64,000 bases of DNA from contig JAUPSS010000004.1 of assembly GCA_040285825.1 (NCBI GenBank), positions 3,018,550 through 3,082,549 of the forward strand, written 5' to 3'. This DNA is from Eukaryota sp. TZLM1-RC (taxonomy: Eukaryota > Metamonada: BaSk clade). Numbering within the stretch: position 1 is the stretch's first letter; each line of letters begins with the position of its first letter. The translations under genes were made by a program, and so were the position numbers. This document shows, piece after piece, positions 30,746 through 42,870 of this stretch. The notes under the pieces were generated by a model. The model saw only the letters and a program-made list of their open reading frames with translations, did no database searches and was not told the DNA's origin.

Positions 30746-33700
30746 TTTTTTTCCTCCATGCTTATCTATGACTCCGAAGTCAGTTACTTCTAAACCTTCT
30801 AGAGGACGCCCTAAAAAATCTGTGACTACCTATTCTTTGTGCAAAACTGTTGGTCACACAAAAACAACATGTCCTCAGCGAAAAGTTTTGTCAGATGAAG
30901 CTGTATTGGCTTCATTATCTTCACCTATTGAGTCTATTGAGCCTCCACATATACTTCATTCGTCTTCAGTCAGTAGTAATACAAAATCTTGTTTGTTCTG
31001 TTGTTCTCCAGTTTCTGAATTCAATGTTTCGGGTCGACCTCTTTTGGTTTGTGATTCTTGCACGCCAATTGATCCTTGTAGAATTTTATTTGCAATCCCT
31101 CAATTCGTTTCTCCTGCTCACTCGTCTTCTCTTGCAACAGTTATTCGATCTTTAACCTTCTCTCTTCGAAAGGGCATTTGGAATCCTTCGATTTTTTGGA
31201 AATTTATTCTTTCTAAGGCTATGTCTTCACACAAGAAATCTAAATATAAGAGGTCGGTTCAACAATCTAAAAATGTCAAAAAACGTTTTGAGTCTTTGAT
31301 TCTTCGTTCACAATACTCTTCAGCTCTTAAATTATTGGCTGGTTCTTCTCCTGCTGCCCTCAATGATGAAACTTTGGATTCTTTAAATTCTCTTCATCCA
31401 CCTGAAGACTTCACCATAAATCACATCGTCTCTGATAATGAACGTGATTTCTTCACTGCTAATCCTATTACTTGTGATGAAGTTAGTGTAGCTATTAAAG
31501 GACTTCCGTCTGGTCGTTCTGCTGGGCCTTCTGGACTTAGTTATGATCATTTGAAGTCGGCCGTTAACATATGTCCAGAAATCGTGGATGATTTAGCTTT
31601 CTTTTTTAATAGTGTTATCATGGGACGTTTCAAGTTACCACAAGCGGTAACGACATCTCGTTTAGTTGCTTTAAGTAAGCCTGGAGGTGGTGTCAGACCT
31701 ATTGCAGTTGGTGAGTCCATAATGAGATTATTAGCAATTATTTCTTTTAAAAGAGTTAAGTCATCCGCAATTAATTTTTTTCGTCCTTATCAGTTTGCTA
31801 TTGGAATTCCTGATGGCACAACTTGTGCTGCGTTGTGTACAAATTTACTTTTCAATCAAAAAGGCGAAAATTATTTATTGAACATTGATTTTAAAAATGC
31901 TTTCAAGTTGGTTTTTCGCTCTAGTATTTTGCAAAAACTTGAACTACATTATCCTCCAATTTTGCCGTATTTTAAATTGATGTATGGATCACCCTCTAAC
32001 TTAATTTTTCATTCTGAGAATATTGTTTCGTCAAGAAGCGTCAAACAAGGGGATCCATTGGGTCCATTTTTCTTTTGCTTAGCACTGCAATCAGTTTTGG
32101 TAAAATTTAAGTCGGATTTTCCTGACATTCATATATGTGCTTATGCAGATGATTTATCACTTATCGGCCCTTTGTCGCTTTTACAACACGGGTTACAACA
32201 TTTTGTTTTTCTGTCCAAACAAATAGGGTTAGATATTAAATTGCCCAAGTGTTTCATTATTGGTAATCAGAATGCGGAGGTGGCATTTAATGAAACTTTT
32301 ATCAACTACGTTGATTACAAGGAAGATAATCAACTATTCAGTTTCTTAGCTCTTATCTTGAAAATTGTGAAAAAGTTAAATCGATTTTGTCAGGTATTTT
32401 GGAAAAAATCGAAGAGCAACTTTTGGCTATTCAAGATCTAGAAATTGACAAACATTTAGCGTTTTCGGTCCTAAATGTGTGTTTTGGATCAAAAATTAAT
32501 CATCTTCTTCGTTCTTTATCTCCCACAATTTCTCATGATTTTGCACGTCAATTTAATGGTGGTATGAAAAATTTTCTTTTTGAGTGGAAACTTCGTTTTG
32601 ATCATATTCCTTTGAATGAATCACATCCTTTATTAATTTCTCTTGAAAACATGGTGCAGGAACTACCTGTTGATGTTTGGAATAGGAGTTTTCCTTCAAG
32701 TTTGCCTGCTGTGCCTTCGAGATCTTTTACCAATCTTCATCTTGCTGTTGTGAAATTACAGAAGTCTGTTCTTATTGGTTTTGAAGACCTGGATTTTTCT
32801 AAACGACTTAGTGTGACTAAGATTAATAATCCCGTCTTTTTATGCTGCCTTTTTATCAGACATTCAGAACTGCACTAGTTTAATATCTCAGCAACCAAGG
32901 CCATTTGGTCTTCACTTAACAAATGAAGCAGGGAAACAAAACATGTGGTTGAGATTAGGGATGTATCCAAGTGATCTTTTGGACAATTCTCATTGTATTT
33001 GTAACAAAAAACCTACTGCCATTTTCCGTCATATTGTGAGTTGTAAGAAATTTCTCCAATATAGGTCAGTTCTTCATAATGCCGTTCGTGATGTGACATA
33101 TGAGATGTTCAAGTGTTACAATTTTAGTTGCAAAGTAGAACCTTTGTTGAAGCATTATAGTGATGATAATCTGTTTAATTCACGTCGAGGTGATTTAATT
33201 GCTCCTTTTGTGGATTCCTCTCAAGTTGTTGTTGATTTCACTACAGTTGATCCCTTTGCTTTTGTTTATCGCGATGATGTTTTACTTAGTACTAATGGTC
33301 ATTTAAACAAGGCAGAAGATCGTAAGAGAGATAAATATACTGAGAAATTAAATTTGTTGTCACTCTATAATAATAATAATAATAAATTTTTAATAAAATT
33401 AATAATACTGAGAAATTAAATGATTTAAATAAGAATCTTTACTCGAAGTTTTCGTTTGTTCCTTTTGCCCTTTCGATTTTTGGCAACATTGGACAATCCG
33501 CCTTGAATTTCATCAATGATTTTGGTAATTTATGTCGTTCAAGTGGTAAGAATTTTGCAGGGAATTTATGGAAGAATCGTATCATTTTCGCTTTGTACAG
33601 AAGTGTTCCCAGGTACTTGAGTTTAATGATGTCCAAACTTTATAAGGATTCATCAAGAGTTTGCGTGGAGAATTTAGTTTCTTATGTGTTTTAGTTTGTT

Positions 33701-33749
33701 TTGTTTTTATTTGATTCTTCGTAGAAAATAGTTGTTAAAATAAATTAAA
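30746..33749 (+). pseudogene. Full-length LINE-F with TSD, frameshifted
   Basis: Flanked by the 10-bp duplication TGTTTGTAAT (30,736-30,745, 33,750-33,759). The 5' end is polypyrimidine. ATG at 30,768 opens a frame to 32,441. It has a zinc-knuckle remnant (LCKTVGHTKTTC, first Cys apparently lost), CLFCCS...LLVCDSC, RT fingers (PSGRSAGPSGLSYDH), motif A NIDFKNAFKLVF (Lys where other families have Asn-Ser), VKQGDPLGPFFF, and AYADDLSLIG (YADD instead of YMDD). Frame 32,387-32,878 then gives the thumb, with part of the GGIGFTKSS region deleted. Frame 32,943-33,419 holds finger CICNKKPTAIFRHIVSC and RLE core RRGDLIAPFVDSSQVVVDFT. A (TAA)n block at ~33,365-33,420 precedes 33,503-33,694, which ends SYVF. 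Complete as an insertion, dead as a gene. Confidence 0.88.
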
Positions 33750-33970
33750 TGTTTGTAATGAAAAAGCATATGTGTTCTTTTCCAATTAAAAAAATTAAAA
33801 TTAAATATTTATTATCAATTGGAAAACAATTTATATTTTTTGGGGCAACAGTGGTGGGGAGTTGTCACACAATATTGTTGCAACAGCTCCATGTTAATGA
33901 AGAAGAAGTGAAGGAAGACTTTCAAATTAATTGACAGAGCGACAGTATGCTTTATTGTTGGATAAAAATC

Positions 33971-34231
33971 TCAATGCTTTCTTGCCAATTCTTGCTGATT
34001 CTGGAGAGAATCTTCTGATGAAACAGTCTCAGTGCTCTGCTGTTCTAAGCGATGTTCTAAATCCTTAACTCTATCTTCCAGTTCTTCGCAGCGTTCTTTA
34101 TAGTACTCAGCTTCCTTCGCTTTCTTTTCAATTTGATCGAGTATGGCTTTTAAAACGCCCTTCTGACCAATCATTTGCAAAGTTACTATATCGGATACAA
34201 AATTTGTAAACTCATAAAATTCTTCATTCAT
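33971..34231 (-). CDS. Small coiled-coil protein, 86 residues, unknown function
   Basis: An uninterrupted frame with ATG at 34,231 and stop at 33,971. Residues 1-35 are mixed polar and hydrophobic (NFVSDIVTLQMIGQKGVL); 36-70 form a clear coiled coil (AKEAEYYKERCEELEDRVKD); the tail is Ser/Gln-rich. No LINE similarity is visible and the composition is protein-like, so I take it as a host gene or its last exon. The LINE-A copy begins within a few bases of the ATG, so the 5' end may have been cut or the promoter displaced. Possible families of small coiled-coil adaptors come to mind, but I cannot name one. Confidence 0.45.
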   Translation of the reverse strand: MNEEFYEFTNFVSDIVTLQMIGQKGVLKAILDQIEKKAKEAEYYKERCEELEDRVKDLEHRLEQQSTETVSSEDSLQNQQELARKH

Positions 34232-34239
34232 TTTTTCCC

Positions 34240-37200
34240 TTTGTCTACAAAAAACCGTCTAACTTAAATCCTTGCAGAACCGTGATCATTGCTTCTATTC
34301 TTTCTTGTTGATGCCTGAATCAGTTTCTGATTCTAATGGAGTCAAAAGAAAGAATGATAGAAAACAAGATGCTGAAGACGTCCTTTCCACCTCTCCTCCT
34401 CAACCTAATGCCTCTTCAATTTTGGACAAAAAAATTTCTGTTCAAGAAATTTTCGAAAATCATGATGAAAATGAAGTTTGTTCAAAAATGAAGAAACGCT
34501 CTCACAGATGCTCCAAGTGCCGACAACAGGAACATAATGCTCGAACGTGTCCCAATGTTGGAAAAAATGATTTGGCAAATTCTGAAACAAAATGCAAAAG
34601 AAAATTTACTAGAAGAACAGTAGAAAAACCAATAAATGATCTTCCACAAGTTGTTGCAAAACCAGTCAACAATCGAATCAAGCACAAAGTTTGCAACAAT
34701 TGTGGTGTTTCTTTGAGGAAAAATGCAAAAGGTACAACGGCTGATCGAAGCTTAAAATACCGAATAGTCGATAATTACCATCCTCCCATAAAAATACCTC
34801 AAGAAATTCATCCGTCGAAATGCAATGAATTTGCTTTCGTTTTTAAAAGATTTTTGAATCAATTATGTAGGGGGAAAGTATGCTGTCAATATTATTTGGG
34901 AATTTTTTTGGTTCTTTTTGTGCCCCTTTTAAACAAAAATTCGTAAATCATTCTGAAAATTTAATTAATATAGCACCGAGAAAACAGTCATCTGAGAAAT
35001 TGAGCAAAATTTTTGAAACAATTTTTGGCAAATTCTGAAACAAAATGCAAAAGAAAATTTACTAGAAGAACAGTAGAAAAACCAATAAATGATCTTCCAC
35101 AAGTTGTTGCAAAACCAGTCAACAATCGAATCAAGCACAAAGTTTGCAACAATTGTGGTGTTTCTTTGAGGAAAAATGCAAAAGGTACAACGGCTGATCG
35201 AAGCTTAAAATGCCGAATAGTCGATAATTACCATCCTCCCATAAAAATACCTCAAGAAATTCATCCGTCGAAATGCAATGAATTTGCTTTCGTTTTTAAA
35301 AGATTTTTGAATCAATTATGTAGGGGGAAAGTATGCTGTCAATATTATTTGGGAATTTTTTTGGTTCTTTTTGTGCCCCTTTTAAACAAAAATTCGTAAA
35401 TAATTCTGAAAATTTAATTAATATAGCACCGAGAAAACAGTCATCTGAGAAATTGAGCAAAATTTTTGAAGACAAATGCTTTGATAATAAATGGTCTAGG
35501 GCTTTGTCTGCTTTAAATCCCGGAGTTAAAGCTCCCAACAATCAACACACTATAGATAAACTAAAAATACTTCATTTTATTGGAAGACCCAATAATGGAT
35601 CATAATTTTTACGAAAATTATTGGGAAACTCATCCATTGATGGCATCAGAGGTATTTTCAGTGATAAAGAAGAGACCACGCGGTAAGTCTGCCGAGCTTT
35701 CTGGTATTTCTAGTCATCATATAAAAGCCGCAGTTATTTCATCAGAGGATTGTCTTGTTCTATTGACCAAATTTTTAATAGAATATTGACTGCTTAACTC
35801 AAATATCCAAAAGAATTAAGAGGTTCTCGTTTGACTGCACTTGTCAAGAATTCAAAAATGGATGTATACATATGTATGTATGCATATACAGCATATACAT
35901 ATACATGTATGCTGAGAGCATACATAATAATTTTTCTGCTTGTTGCTTAAGCAGGTTCAATGAAAAAGCAAAAACGATTTTATTGCCCTTTCAATATGCA
36001 ATCAATACCACTGATGGAGTTTCTTCAGCGATATTTGCTACAGATGTATTATTTCGCCAAAATGAATCCAATGTTTGTATGTCATTGCATTTTAGTAATG
36101 CATTCAATTCACTCAGTCGTGGCAGTATTCATGGTGCTTTGTTACAATATATGCCGGAATTAATGCCGTATTTCCAATCAACATATAGTACAAATTCTGA
36201 TTTGCATTTTGGTAATTCCATTTTGAGTTCATCAAGTGGTGTAAAGCAAGGAGATCCGTTAGGACCTCTTTTGTTTTGTTTGGCCATTCATCCTATTTTA
36301 TTACAAATTCAAGAGATGTTTCCTTCGCTAAAAATGATTGCCTATATTGATGATGTTGTTCTTATAGGTGATTCAAATATTGTGAAAAAAGCAACTGTAT
36401 GTTTTAAAGAATTATTTACCAAAATTGGCCTCCGACTTAATTTACTTAAATGTGTTTTGTTATCGAATTTTGCAATTTCTACAATAGTTGATGGTATCGA
36501 ACTTCAAGCCAAAATATATTCAATTGATGCTATTCGTCATTTAAGTTCGTTTTTAGGAATTAATGATGAAATAACCAAAAAATTGTTTGAGAAGTTGAAC
36601 TCAATTTCACATAAAATTGACCAAATAATGACTTTAGATATACAGAAACATATCAAATTTACCATTATAAGAATGTGTTTTAGTTCCAACTTTAATCATA
36701 CATTTCGATCCACAAACCCTCTTATCACTAGGCCTTTGACCCAGAAGTTTGATGAGTTCAGTGCAAAAGTTTTGTCACAATTACTGGGATGTAAACTGTT
36801 CCAAATTCCAGATCATGCTTATCTTAGTCCACATTATGGCGGTTTAGGGTGGACGAAGGCTTCTATTCTTACTTCGTGTGCTTTTATTGGTGGATGCAGA
36901 AATGCAACATTTGAGTTTTCCGAAAGATTTGCTGATTGGGAAGATTTATTAATGACAACGCAAAGTTCCACTGTTTTTGCATTAAATGAAGAAATTTCAA
37001 AAATTGATGTAGAAAAATGGAGTCGATGCTTTCCCCAATCATTCAATGGCAATATTCCAGAAAAGAATCTTTTAAATTTAAAATACACTCTTCGAACATT
37101 ACAAAAACGATTGACTGGAATGTATGAAAATGATCTTTATAATAATATATGCAGCTCGGCTGTTTTAAATCAAGATCTTCACTCATTGTTATTGGAAAAG

Positions 37201-38047
37201 GGTGTTTGTGAAAATAAGTCATCAGATTCTTCACTTTTTGTAACCATTGTACCACGAAGATTTGGACTGTGTGCTATTAATGAGGCGTTTGTTACAAAAA
37301 TGAGATTATAATTGAATATCCCCATTGATCAATTAATAACAAAAGAAAAATGTAGTTGTTCGAATTCACCTCAGGTCACTTTATGTCATGCTCTAAATTG
37401 TTCGAAATTGATAACATATCGTTTTTCATTACATGATGCTGTTAGAGACACTGTTTTCAATATGGCACAAACTGCAAAAATATCGTGTATCAAAGAGCCT
37501 CTGCTGAAAGAAACACACGTTCTATGAATAATTTTGGTTCTGATTATAGAGGTGATGTATACTGTGATTGGATTGATAATTGTGAAGCTTTTGTTGACTT
37601 TGTCTCATGTAATGTTGCAAATGATACTTTGGTTCACAGAAGAAAACTTAATTCTGTGAGTGCTCTTGATTTTAAAGCAAAAGAAAAACATAGAATATAT
37701 GATAAAGATATCGAAGAGGCTAATGCCGATAGAAATACACCACTAGTTTTTATTGTTTTCCCATTTTCGATAAACAGAAAACTATCAGTAGAAGCAGAAA
37801 CTTTTTTGAATGACTTCCCAAAAATGGTTCAAGAAAAAACAATGAAAAGATTTGATATTATTTTATGGAGCTCTTGGATTCAATTTGCCATTATTAATAG
37901 ATTAGCTCCATTTTTCAATCGAATTAGAGAAGCATTAGCTAGACAGCAAGCAGATCAAGATTCTGTAGAGGAAATCTTGGTTCAATGATAGTCGTCCCAT
38001 TAGTTATGAGTTAATTTAATTAAGTGTGCAAATTCAATAAATACATT
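34240..38047 (+). pseudogene. LINE-A copy, near full-length, broken
   Basis: Follows the intact LINE-A from 5' UTR to 3' end. ATG at 34,311 gives MPESVSDSNGVKRKND and zinc knuckle CSKCRQQEHNARTC. A 453-bp tandem duplication (34,572-35,477) and stops break the N-terminal region. At 35,855-35,935 an ATG/TATACA microsatellite-like patch replaces the RPIAVSES motif. The frame from about 35,940 to 37,311 then runs open through RT (motif A altered to LHFSNAFNS, losing the catalytic Asp, and YIDD in place of YMDD) to a premature TAA at 37,309. Frames 37,312-37,527 and 37,485-37,988 carry the CCHC finger (with cysteine spacing kept) and RLE core RGDVYCDWIDN. Catalytic loss plus stops make it inactive. 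Confidence 0.88.
34572..35477 (+). repeat. 453-bp tandem duplication inside LINE-A
   Basis: The segment from TTGGCAAATTCTGAAACAAA to just after the GAGCAAAATTTTTGAA motif occurs twice head-to-tail, offset 453 bp, with only a few substitutions (for example TACCG/TGCCG in the CX2C module, which loses and keeps a cysteine). It is unique to this copy, so it arose after insertion or during reverse transcription. Confidence 0.85.
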
Positions 38048-38059
38048 AAGTTGATTCAA

Positions 38060-38240
38060 AAAAAATTTGATTCACCATGGATCAAATGAACATCATAAGA
38101 AAACCTTTGAAAAAATTCAAAAACAAAATTTTTTCCACCTCCTAAAAAGCTGCTTTACATAAAATCGAAGATTTCGTGAAACCAATTCCACCCAATTCAG
38201 CAGAACAAAAAACATGACTTCGAATTAAAGATTCATTTAC
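38060..38240 (-). mobile_element. LINE-D thumb fragment
   Basis: Complement encodes NESLIRSHVFCSAELGGIGFTKSSIL...GGGKNFVFEFF, the region after the RT palm in LINE-D. It lies head-to-head with the plus-strand LINE-D copy that begins at 38,241, and the same protein region is repeated in that copy. Confidence 0.75.
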
Positions 38241-39835
38241 CTAAAAAAGTAACAATCTTTATTGATTGATGGTGCTCAGATTCCCTATACCAATTATGAC
38301 CAACAAGCGTTTAAGTTTCTTGGATGTTGGCTTGGCAATTTATATGAAATTTATTCCCAGTTGAACAATTTATTGGAGAAATTTGACAAGGATCTTAGTT
38401 TTATTGCTGAATGTGATATAAAAATTTGTTATTCTGGAAAATTCACTCATATTTTAAGGTCAACTTTTCCTTCAGTATCTCTGGATTTTTGTAGATCTTT
38501 CAACAAAATCCGGGTCAGAATTTTTTCTTCTTTAATGGAAGTAAACGAAGCTTTGACTCGAAGCCATTTATTTTGTTCTGCTGATTTGAATGGAATTGCT
38601 TTCACCAAATCTTCTTTTTTGTGTAAAGTAGTATTTTTCGGAGGTGGTAAGAATTTTGTTTTAGAATTTCTTCAAAGGTTCCCTTATGATGTTCATCTGA
38701 TCCGTGGTGAATCATATTTCTGATTAAATCAACATCAATTTGAATTAGATAAATTGTCGAGTAGTGTCTGGATTCAGTGTTTTCCTCAGAATGTATAAAA
38801 AATTCCCAACCGATCATTCCCAAATCTACGTTTGTGCCTGAAAAGCTTCACTACCATCTGGTTAAATTATATAAAGGCTAGGATTTTGGGGTAAGACTTG
38901 ACTTGGCCAAAACTGAAAATCCCGCTTTCAGTAATTTTTTAAAGGACATTCGTAACAGTTCTGCTGCAGTTTTAGTTACTTAAATTCCCTCTGTTTAAGG
39001 ACTTCTTTTACAAAACAATGAATGGCTTCTAAACATGCGTTTTCGTTGTTTTCTATGGCCAAACAATTTGTCTAATCATTTAACATGTAAATGTGGTAAA
39101 CCTCTTTTGTTTACGCATCTTTTGACTTGTAAACACTTCATTACATTTCGATGTAAAGTACACAATAATGTCAGGGACCAAATTTATGTAGTTTGTAAAT
39201 CATATCGAGTAGAATCCTTTTAAGAGCCTTTGCCATCAAAATTAATTCTTGATGACCCCAACATTGATAGTACGCGCTACAACAGAGCTTCTATGAGTTC
39301 TGACAAGAGGTAATTTGGTTGTTTCCGGCTTAAATGGTAGTTTTACTTCCTTAGTTGCCATGTCCATAGACCCTGGTAATTCTTGTAACGAACATCTCAT
39401 TAACTCAGATGTCAATAATCCTCTTCTTGCTAACGAAATATACAAAATTGCTACATACGCGAAACCCATTTCCTCTTTACATGAAAATTCTCATGCCCAA
39501 TATAATTTATGTCCCTTTGTTTTTTCCATGCTTGGATCTTTAGGTAAGGCTGCTATGGCTTTCCTCGAGGATTTTAATGTAGTTGTAGAGAAAAGAACTG
39601 GAAGAATTTTCAATCGTGTTTACTGGCAAAACAGGATTGTATTTTCTATTTTTAAGGGAATGGTAAAACTAATTTCTGATTCACTCTCTTCTTTTGGGAA
39701 ATTTTCTGAATTTTTAGCTTTTAATTGTTGTGAAGTAGGGAAGGCAGATTTTGAAAACGTGGAGTTTTAGCTGTGTATTTCACGATTTTTCATTCCTTAT
39801 TAAATGAATAAATAAGCATATCCAAAAAAAGAACT
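38241..39835 (+). pseudogene. LINE-D copy, post-YMDD to 3' end
   Basis: Begins after the YMDD core (IDGAQIPYTNYDQQAFKFLGCW) and runs to the 3' UTR. Frames 38,262-38,723, 39,035-39,223 and 39,315-39,770 carry the thumb, the CCHC finger (CKCGKPLLFTHLLTC) and the C-terminus (NRVYWQNRIVFSIFKGMVK ... FENVEF). The RLE core has drifted (RGNLVVSGLNGSFTSLVAMS): both core Asp positions are lost (Asn, Val). Many stops between frames. A further scrap of the same family lies at about 39,895-39,955. Confidence 0.8.
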
Positions 39836-39959
39836 ACCAAGAACAAACATCCAGTAAAAAATTTGCAAAAGGGGATTTTTTTGTTTGGCCAATTATTGAG
39901 TGATGGTGCTCAGATTTCTTTCATTAATTATGACCAACAAGCGTTCAAGTTTCTTGCAA

Positions 39960-41030
39960 GTTTCTTTGTCTCACACTAGTGATCAAAATGATGATAAAAG
40001 GTGTGTCTTTTGTCAATAACCTGTTACTGTTAATGATTCTGGTCGCCCTTTACTTTTCTGTGATTTTTTTTGTAAACTGATTCTTGTGTTGCTGCCGATC
40101 AGTTACGTTGCCCCTTTAGAGTTCCTGCTCAGCTGAGTACGTTGGCTTCAATACCTTTTGCTGTTTTTCTTCGTGCCTTTACTGAAAACTTACGTGAAGG
40201 ATTATGGGATGTTACTCCGATATGGAAATTTTTTTAAAAAAAAAGATAAGAAACTTTTGTCAAAAAAATCAAATTTTAAAAAGAATGATTTTTCAAAAAA
40301 AAGTTGGTAAGAAAATTGGCTCTAAACGGACGTTTTGGTTCTGCAAAGCAATGGTTATTTTTTTCTTATTGATCTGAATGCAATGAAAATACATTGTCCC
40401 AATTAAATAATCTTCATCCAGAAGAAAATTTTCATTGTCCCAAATTAGGTTCAGTTGGTTATTGGCTGAAAAATCCTGTGAATGCTCCAGAGGTCTCAAA
40501 ACTGTTACAGCATATGCCTGCTCGTAAAGGTCCAGGACCATCTCTGATGAATTTTGATATGATTAAGTCAGCTGTTGGACAGTGTCCTGAAATTGTTGAT
40601 GATCTCGTCTATTTTTTCCACAGTTTCTGGACCTTGAAATTTAAAGTTGCTGATGAGATGATAAGTGCTTGTTTAATTGCCCTCATGAAAAATATATCCA
40701 AAATTCGTCCAATTGCAATTGGAGAATCGTTCGCTAGAATTTTTGCGTCTCTTGTTTTTAATAGAATTGGAAGAAAAGCCAAAGAACTTTTCAGCCCTTT
40801 TTAATTTGGAATCAAGACAATTGATGGTGCTTTAGCTGCTGCCCTTGCGTCTGATGTATTCTTTAATTCTAGTAATTTAATTACGTTTTTAATTTAGATT
40901 TTATAAATGCTTTTAATTCTGTACCCCGTTCTTCCATTTTCTTTTTGTTGCAAAAGCATTTTTCTGAAGTTGAGTCTTCTTTCTGATCTTTGTATGGAAA
41001 ATCATTAAATAAATAACAGACCTTTTTTTA
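39960..41030 (+). pseudogene. LINE-I copy, N-terminal region to RT motif A
   Basis: Plus-strand relative of 22,427-23,512. Reading across frames it has CVFCQ...VNDSGRPLLFC (CX2C module), RVPAQLSTLASIPFAVFLRAF, LWDVTPIWKF, then frame 40,394-40,804 with LNNLHPEENFHCPKLGS, MPARKGPGPSLMNFDMIK, PIAIGESFARIFASLV. A TAA replaces the Gln of the PFQFGIKT motif, after which GIKTIDGALAAALASDVF and a broken motif A follow. No endonuclease end. It stops near 41,030 before the LTR element. Confidence 0.75.
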
Positions 41031-41130
41031 AAAAAAAGACGGCAATTGCTATTATTTAAATGAAGTTCTACTAACAGAATAGATATTTCATTTCAATTTT
41101 GGACACATTCCATCTATCTAACGGCTATAT

Positions 41131-41266
41131 TGATGGTCTTGACTGTTGTGAGTTAGACATTTCTGTAAATGTAATGTGATTTATAACAGAGAGAAAAGGA
41201 TTTCCCTCAACTTAACCTAGAAGTAAATAAATAACAAACAATCTATAATACTATTCAAGACTAACA
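41131..41266 (-). repeat. 3' LTR
   Basis: Direct repeat of 44,738-44,868. Its first bases (complement TGTTAG) supply the stop codon of the chromodomain-like frame. Confidence 0.8.
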
Positions 41267-42870
41267 CTGCATTTTCCTCTCTTTCGAGCGACGAGTCCTA
41301 GAAGCTCTAGTCAAAGGTGGAGAGGTACTAATTTTGGGGAGCTTCTTGGGAGGAGCAGATTTAGTACGGCGACGTGCTGATGCAGTCTTGAAAACGTCAT
41401 GATACGCAGCAGTATTTCGCATTGTAGACAAGTGTTCAATAGTGATCTCTTTTCCGGGCCATTGGACCTGGCAAAAGTCACCATCCTGGCTGAGTACCTT
41501 TTCAATGATGTGTTCTTCCCCATCACCTGCAGCAACCCATGAGTGGAACTTATCGTTGGCAGGCAGGCTTGAGTACCAGGGAGTAAGATGTTTGACGCTA
41601 TCTTGGACTATCGTACCGGTGCAGAAATTCTTGATATTCACGGACTATTTGGATACAGTTTCTGTGATTAGGAAGGGTCCTAATTAATCTGCATGAAGCT
41701 TAACGGAGGAGCTGGAAGCTCTTGATACTAGTTGACCAACTTCACAGGGATTTAGAGTTGTTGATCTAGTTAGCTTAAAAGCTTTGGAAGCTTGATGGTG
41801 TGCTGCTTTTTTCCTGTTTTTCTTTCAATTTGCGGAATTTAGATTGAATTTCGTGAATAAAAGTTGACTGAGACGTCGAGCTTTCAATGATTGCAAATAT
41901 TTTGCCAGGGTCAGATTTATTTGATACATCAGGGCCAAAGATCACTTGGTATGGCGTGTGGTTTGTTATTGAACTCTTGGAAAAGTTGATCAATAATTGC
42001 ACATAAGGCAAATACTCGGACCACACATCGTAGGCATTGAAGTCTACAAGCAATTTCCTTAGGTTTTGCAGGATGTCTCCGTGTCGGTGCTCTACAATAC
42101 TGTTGGACTAAGATAACCTGAAAATTGACTTTGACACCTCTATACCCCAAAAATTCGCTTAGTTCGTTGAAGTCAGTCTTGGAAAATTCTGGTCCATTAT
42201 CACTGTGGATTTGAAATGGGATTCCGAAGATGACACAGACTTTCCAGATTAATGCATCTGCGGTAAGATTAGCATTGATCCTTTTAAGGGTACGATGATC
42301 GTAAACCTCGAGAAGCTGTCAATAAATACTAGGATGTATTTGTAGCCTTCTCGATCTTCTTGAAGAGGACCAATGACGTCGGTGTTGACGCAAACGAATG
42401 GTCTGTCAGCTTACAATAAACCTGTTGGGGGAACATGCAGTTTGGGAACTGACTTTGTTTTTAACAGGAATATCATTCTTGGACGTGCTTGTTCATGTCT
42501 GTGAGCATGTTTGGCCACCAATAATCACTGTTCCTGAGTTTGTTCAGGCTTTCAGCTTTGCTTGAATGGCCTCCTTGCAGCAGTCCGTGCAACAAGTTGA
42601 CAATGTCTTCAATGAGTGAGTTGAAAATCACAATCTTGTTGTCGTGAGTCAAAACTAAATCAAATTGATTATTATGCACACAGTTGTTGAAAAAAAGGGC
42701 TTTGGAAGCTATGGCAAGCTTCTGTTCGGACCTTTTCCTACAGGGCCACGGCTCGAAAATAGAAAATTCGTTGGAACAACGTTCTTTGATGACCATGATA
42801 CGTTCAAAGTTGTTTAGGTCTTAGATGTAGTACCTTTTATTTTCTGTTTCATTTATTTTGTCTATGTTAA
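41261..42870 (-). pseudogene. LTR-element integrase with chromodomain-like C-terminus, frameshifted
   Basis: Minus strand, several frames. 42,796-42,473 has the integrase zinc finger (HGLLQGGHSSKAESLNKL then YWWPNM, HVQE). A frameshift then leads to VNTDVIGPLQ (first Asp, about 42,378), FIDSFSRFT, SDNGPEF (second Asp, about 42,200) and, after one more shift, NSIVEHRHGD (Glu, about 42,090). The second Asp to Glu spacing is 35 residues, the DX35E of retroviral-type integrases. 42,053-41,775 continues with VWSEYLPYVQLLIN and HTPYQVIFG. Frame 41,641-41,261 has EEHIIEKVLSQDGDFCQVQW, which fits a chromodomain used by chromoviruses for target choice, then a basic tail. At least three frameshifts: inactive. 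Confidence 0.78.

Noticed and set aside
41261-42870. Integrase region as a Ginger or Maverick DNA transposon
   Set aside because: Direct LTR-like repeats with TG/CA ends and a purine tract before the 3' repeat favour an LTR element; no terminal inverted repeats or polymerase B were seen.
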